Below are positions 13,329 to 13,812 of a DNA stretch of 13,812 nt, in pieces. The notes below the pieces were generated by a model that did no database searches, was not told where the DNA came from, and saw nothing but the letters and a program-made list of their open reading frames with translations. The position numbers and the translations under genes were made by a program. Source of the stretch: an uncultured Lachnospiraceae bacterium (GTDB lineage Bacteria; Bacillota_A; Clostridia; Lachnospirales; Lachnospiraceae). The stretch covers positions 1 through 13,812 of the forward strand of contig CACXGS010000183.1 of assembly GCA_902767195.1 (NCBI GenBank). The letters run 5' to 3'. How positions within the stretch are numbered: the first letter of the stretch is position 1; each line of letters opens with the position of its first letter.

Positions 13329-13812
13329 TTATTTGCCGGCGATTGCTGCCTGTGCTGCCGCCAGTCTTGCGATCGGTACACGGAAGGGGCTGCAGGATAC
13401 ATAGTCGAGACCAATCTGGTGACAGAACTCAACAGAGGAGGGATCTCCACCGTGCTCGCCACAGATACCGATGTGAAGCTTATCGTTAACCGGCTTGCCC
13501 AGATCGATAGCCATCTTCATCAGCTTGCCAACACCTGTCTGATCCAGCTTGGCAAAGGGATCATTCTCGAAGATCTTGGCATCATAGTATGCCTCAAGGA
13601 ACTTGCCTGCGTCATCACGGGAGAATCCGAAGGTCATCTGTGTCAGGTCGTTGGTACCGAAGCAGAAGAAGTCAGCTTCTGAAGCGATCTCATCGGCTGT
13701 CAGACATGCTCTCGGAATCTCAATCATGGTTCCTACTTCATACTTGAGGTCGACGCCGGAAGCAGCAATCTCAGCATCAGCGGTATCCACAACAGTCTTC
13801 TTCACATATTTA
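13329..13812 (-). CDS. ppdK: Pyruvate phosphate dikinase, C-terminal part (cut by window end)
   Basis: Interconverts pyruvate, ATP and phosphate with PEP, AMP and pyrophosphate; in anaerobic clostridia it serves glycolysis or gluconeogenesis. Only the last 160 residues are in the window, against about 875 in full enzymes. They belong to the PEP/pyruvate-binding TIM barrel: [27 protein letters not shown], and [15 protein letters not shown], which holds the catalytic cysteine (Cys831 in the Clostridium symbiosum enzyme). The protein ends [22 protein letters not shown]. The frame continues open to the window edge upstream (KYVKKTV), so the GTG at 13805 is not a real start. It converges on the DUF4097-like gene; no separate terminator of its own is clear. 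Confidence 0.97.
   Translation of the reverse strand, partial: KYVKKTVVDTADAEIAASGVDLKYEVGTMIEIPRACLTADEIASEADFFCFGTNDLTQMTFGFSRDDAGKFLEAYYDAKIFENDPFAKLDQTGVGKLMKMAIDLGKPVNDKLHIGICGEHGGDPSSVEFCHQIGLDYVSCSPFRVPIARLAAAQAAIAGK

Noticed and set aside
13329..13805. A short complete protein starting at GTG 13805
   Set aside because: The frame stays open to the window end, and the sequence is the C-terminus of pyruvate phosphate dikinase, so it is a truncated gene view, not a small gene.

Overview
The window looks like a piece of a Firmicutes chromosome, most likely a Lachnospiraceae (clostridial) gut-type anaerobe. The evidence is moderate G+C by eye, strong GGAGG-type ribosome binding sites, sigma-A promoters with 17-18 bp spacers, a C-terminal pyruvate phosphate dikinase sequence very close to the clostridial enzyme, an EF-G-like paralogue of the kind common in these bacteria, and a split purine pathway (stand-alone AICAR formyltransferase plus a PurO-type IMP cyclohydrolase). 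I cannot name the genus from sequence alone.

Layout: (1) 1-1040, minus: homoserine dehydrogenase, cut off by the window start just as its ACT domain begins. (2) 1041-1310: hom promoter and leader enclosed by a perfect 15-bp inverted repeat, then the hairpin terminator of the next gene. (3) 1311-3395, minus: EF-G-like GTPase with altered G3 and G4 motifs. (4) 3587-5994, plus: two-gene operon tyrA-aroA, divergent from the EF-G-like gene. (5) 6001-7981, minus: purine operon encoding a PurO-type IMP cyclohydrolase followed by AICAR formyltransferase. (6) 8194-8775, plus: CYTH-domain protein, divergent from the purine operon, ending at a bidirectional terminator. (7) 8854-10137, minus: phosphotransacetylase followed by a 103-residue unknown. 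(8) 10295-11251, minus: 318-residue unknown with a long disordered charged linker. (9) 11443-12201, minus: type I 3-dehydroquinate dehydratase, followed by a large stem-loop. (10) 12402-13226, plus: DUF4097-like beta-repeat protein with a strong intrinsic terminator. (11) 13329-13812, minus: C-terminus of pyruvate phosphate dikinase, cut off by the window end.

Most of the genes are core metabolism. aroD and aroA are shikimate-pathway steps and tyrA takes the pathway on to tyrosine. hom feeds threonine, methionine and isoleucine. The purine pair carries out the last two steps to IMP. Pta and PPDK sit around acetyl-CoA/acetate and pyruvate/PEP. I see no phage, insertion sequence with a transposase, CRISPR array, tRNA or rRNA. 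The points most worth a second look are the non-homologous replacement of bifunctional PurH, the inverted-repeat-enclosed hom control region (possibly a small mobile element that brought a promoter), the catalytically altered EF-G paralogue, the nested stem-loops after aroD, and three proteins of unknown role.
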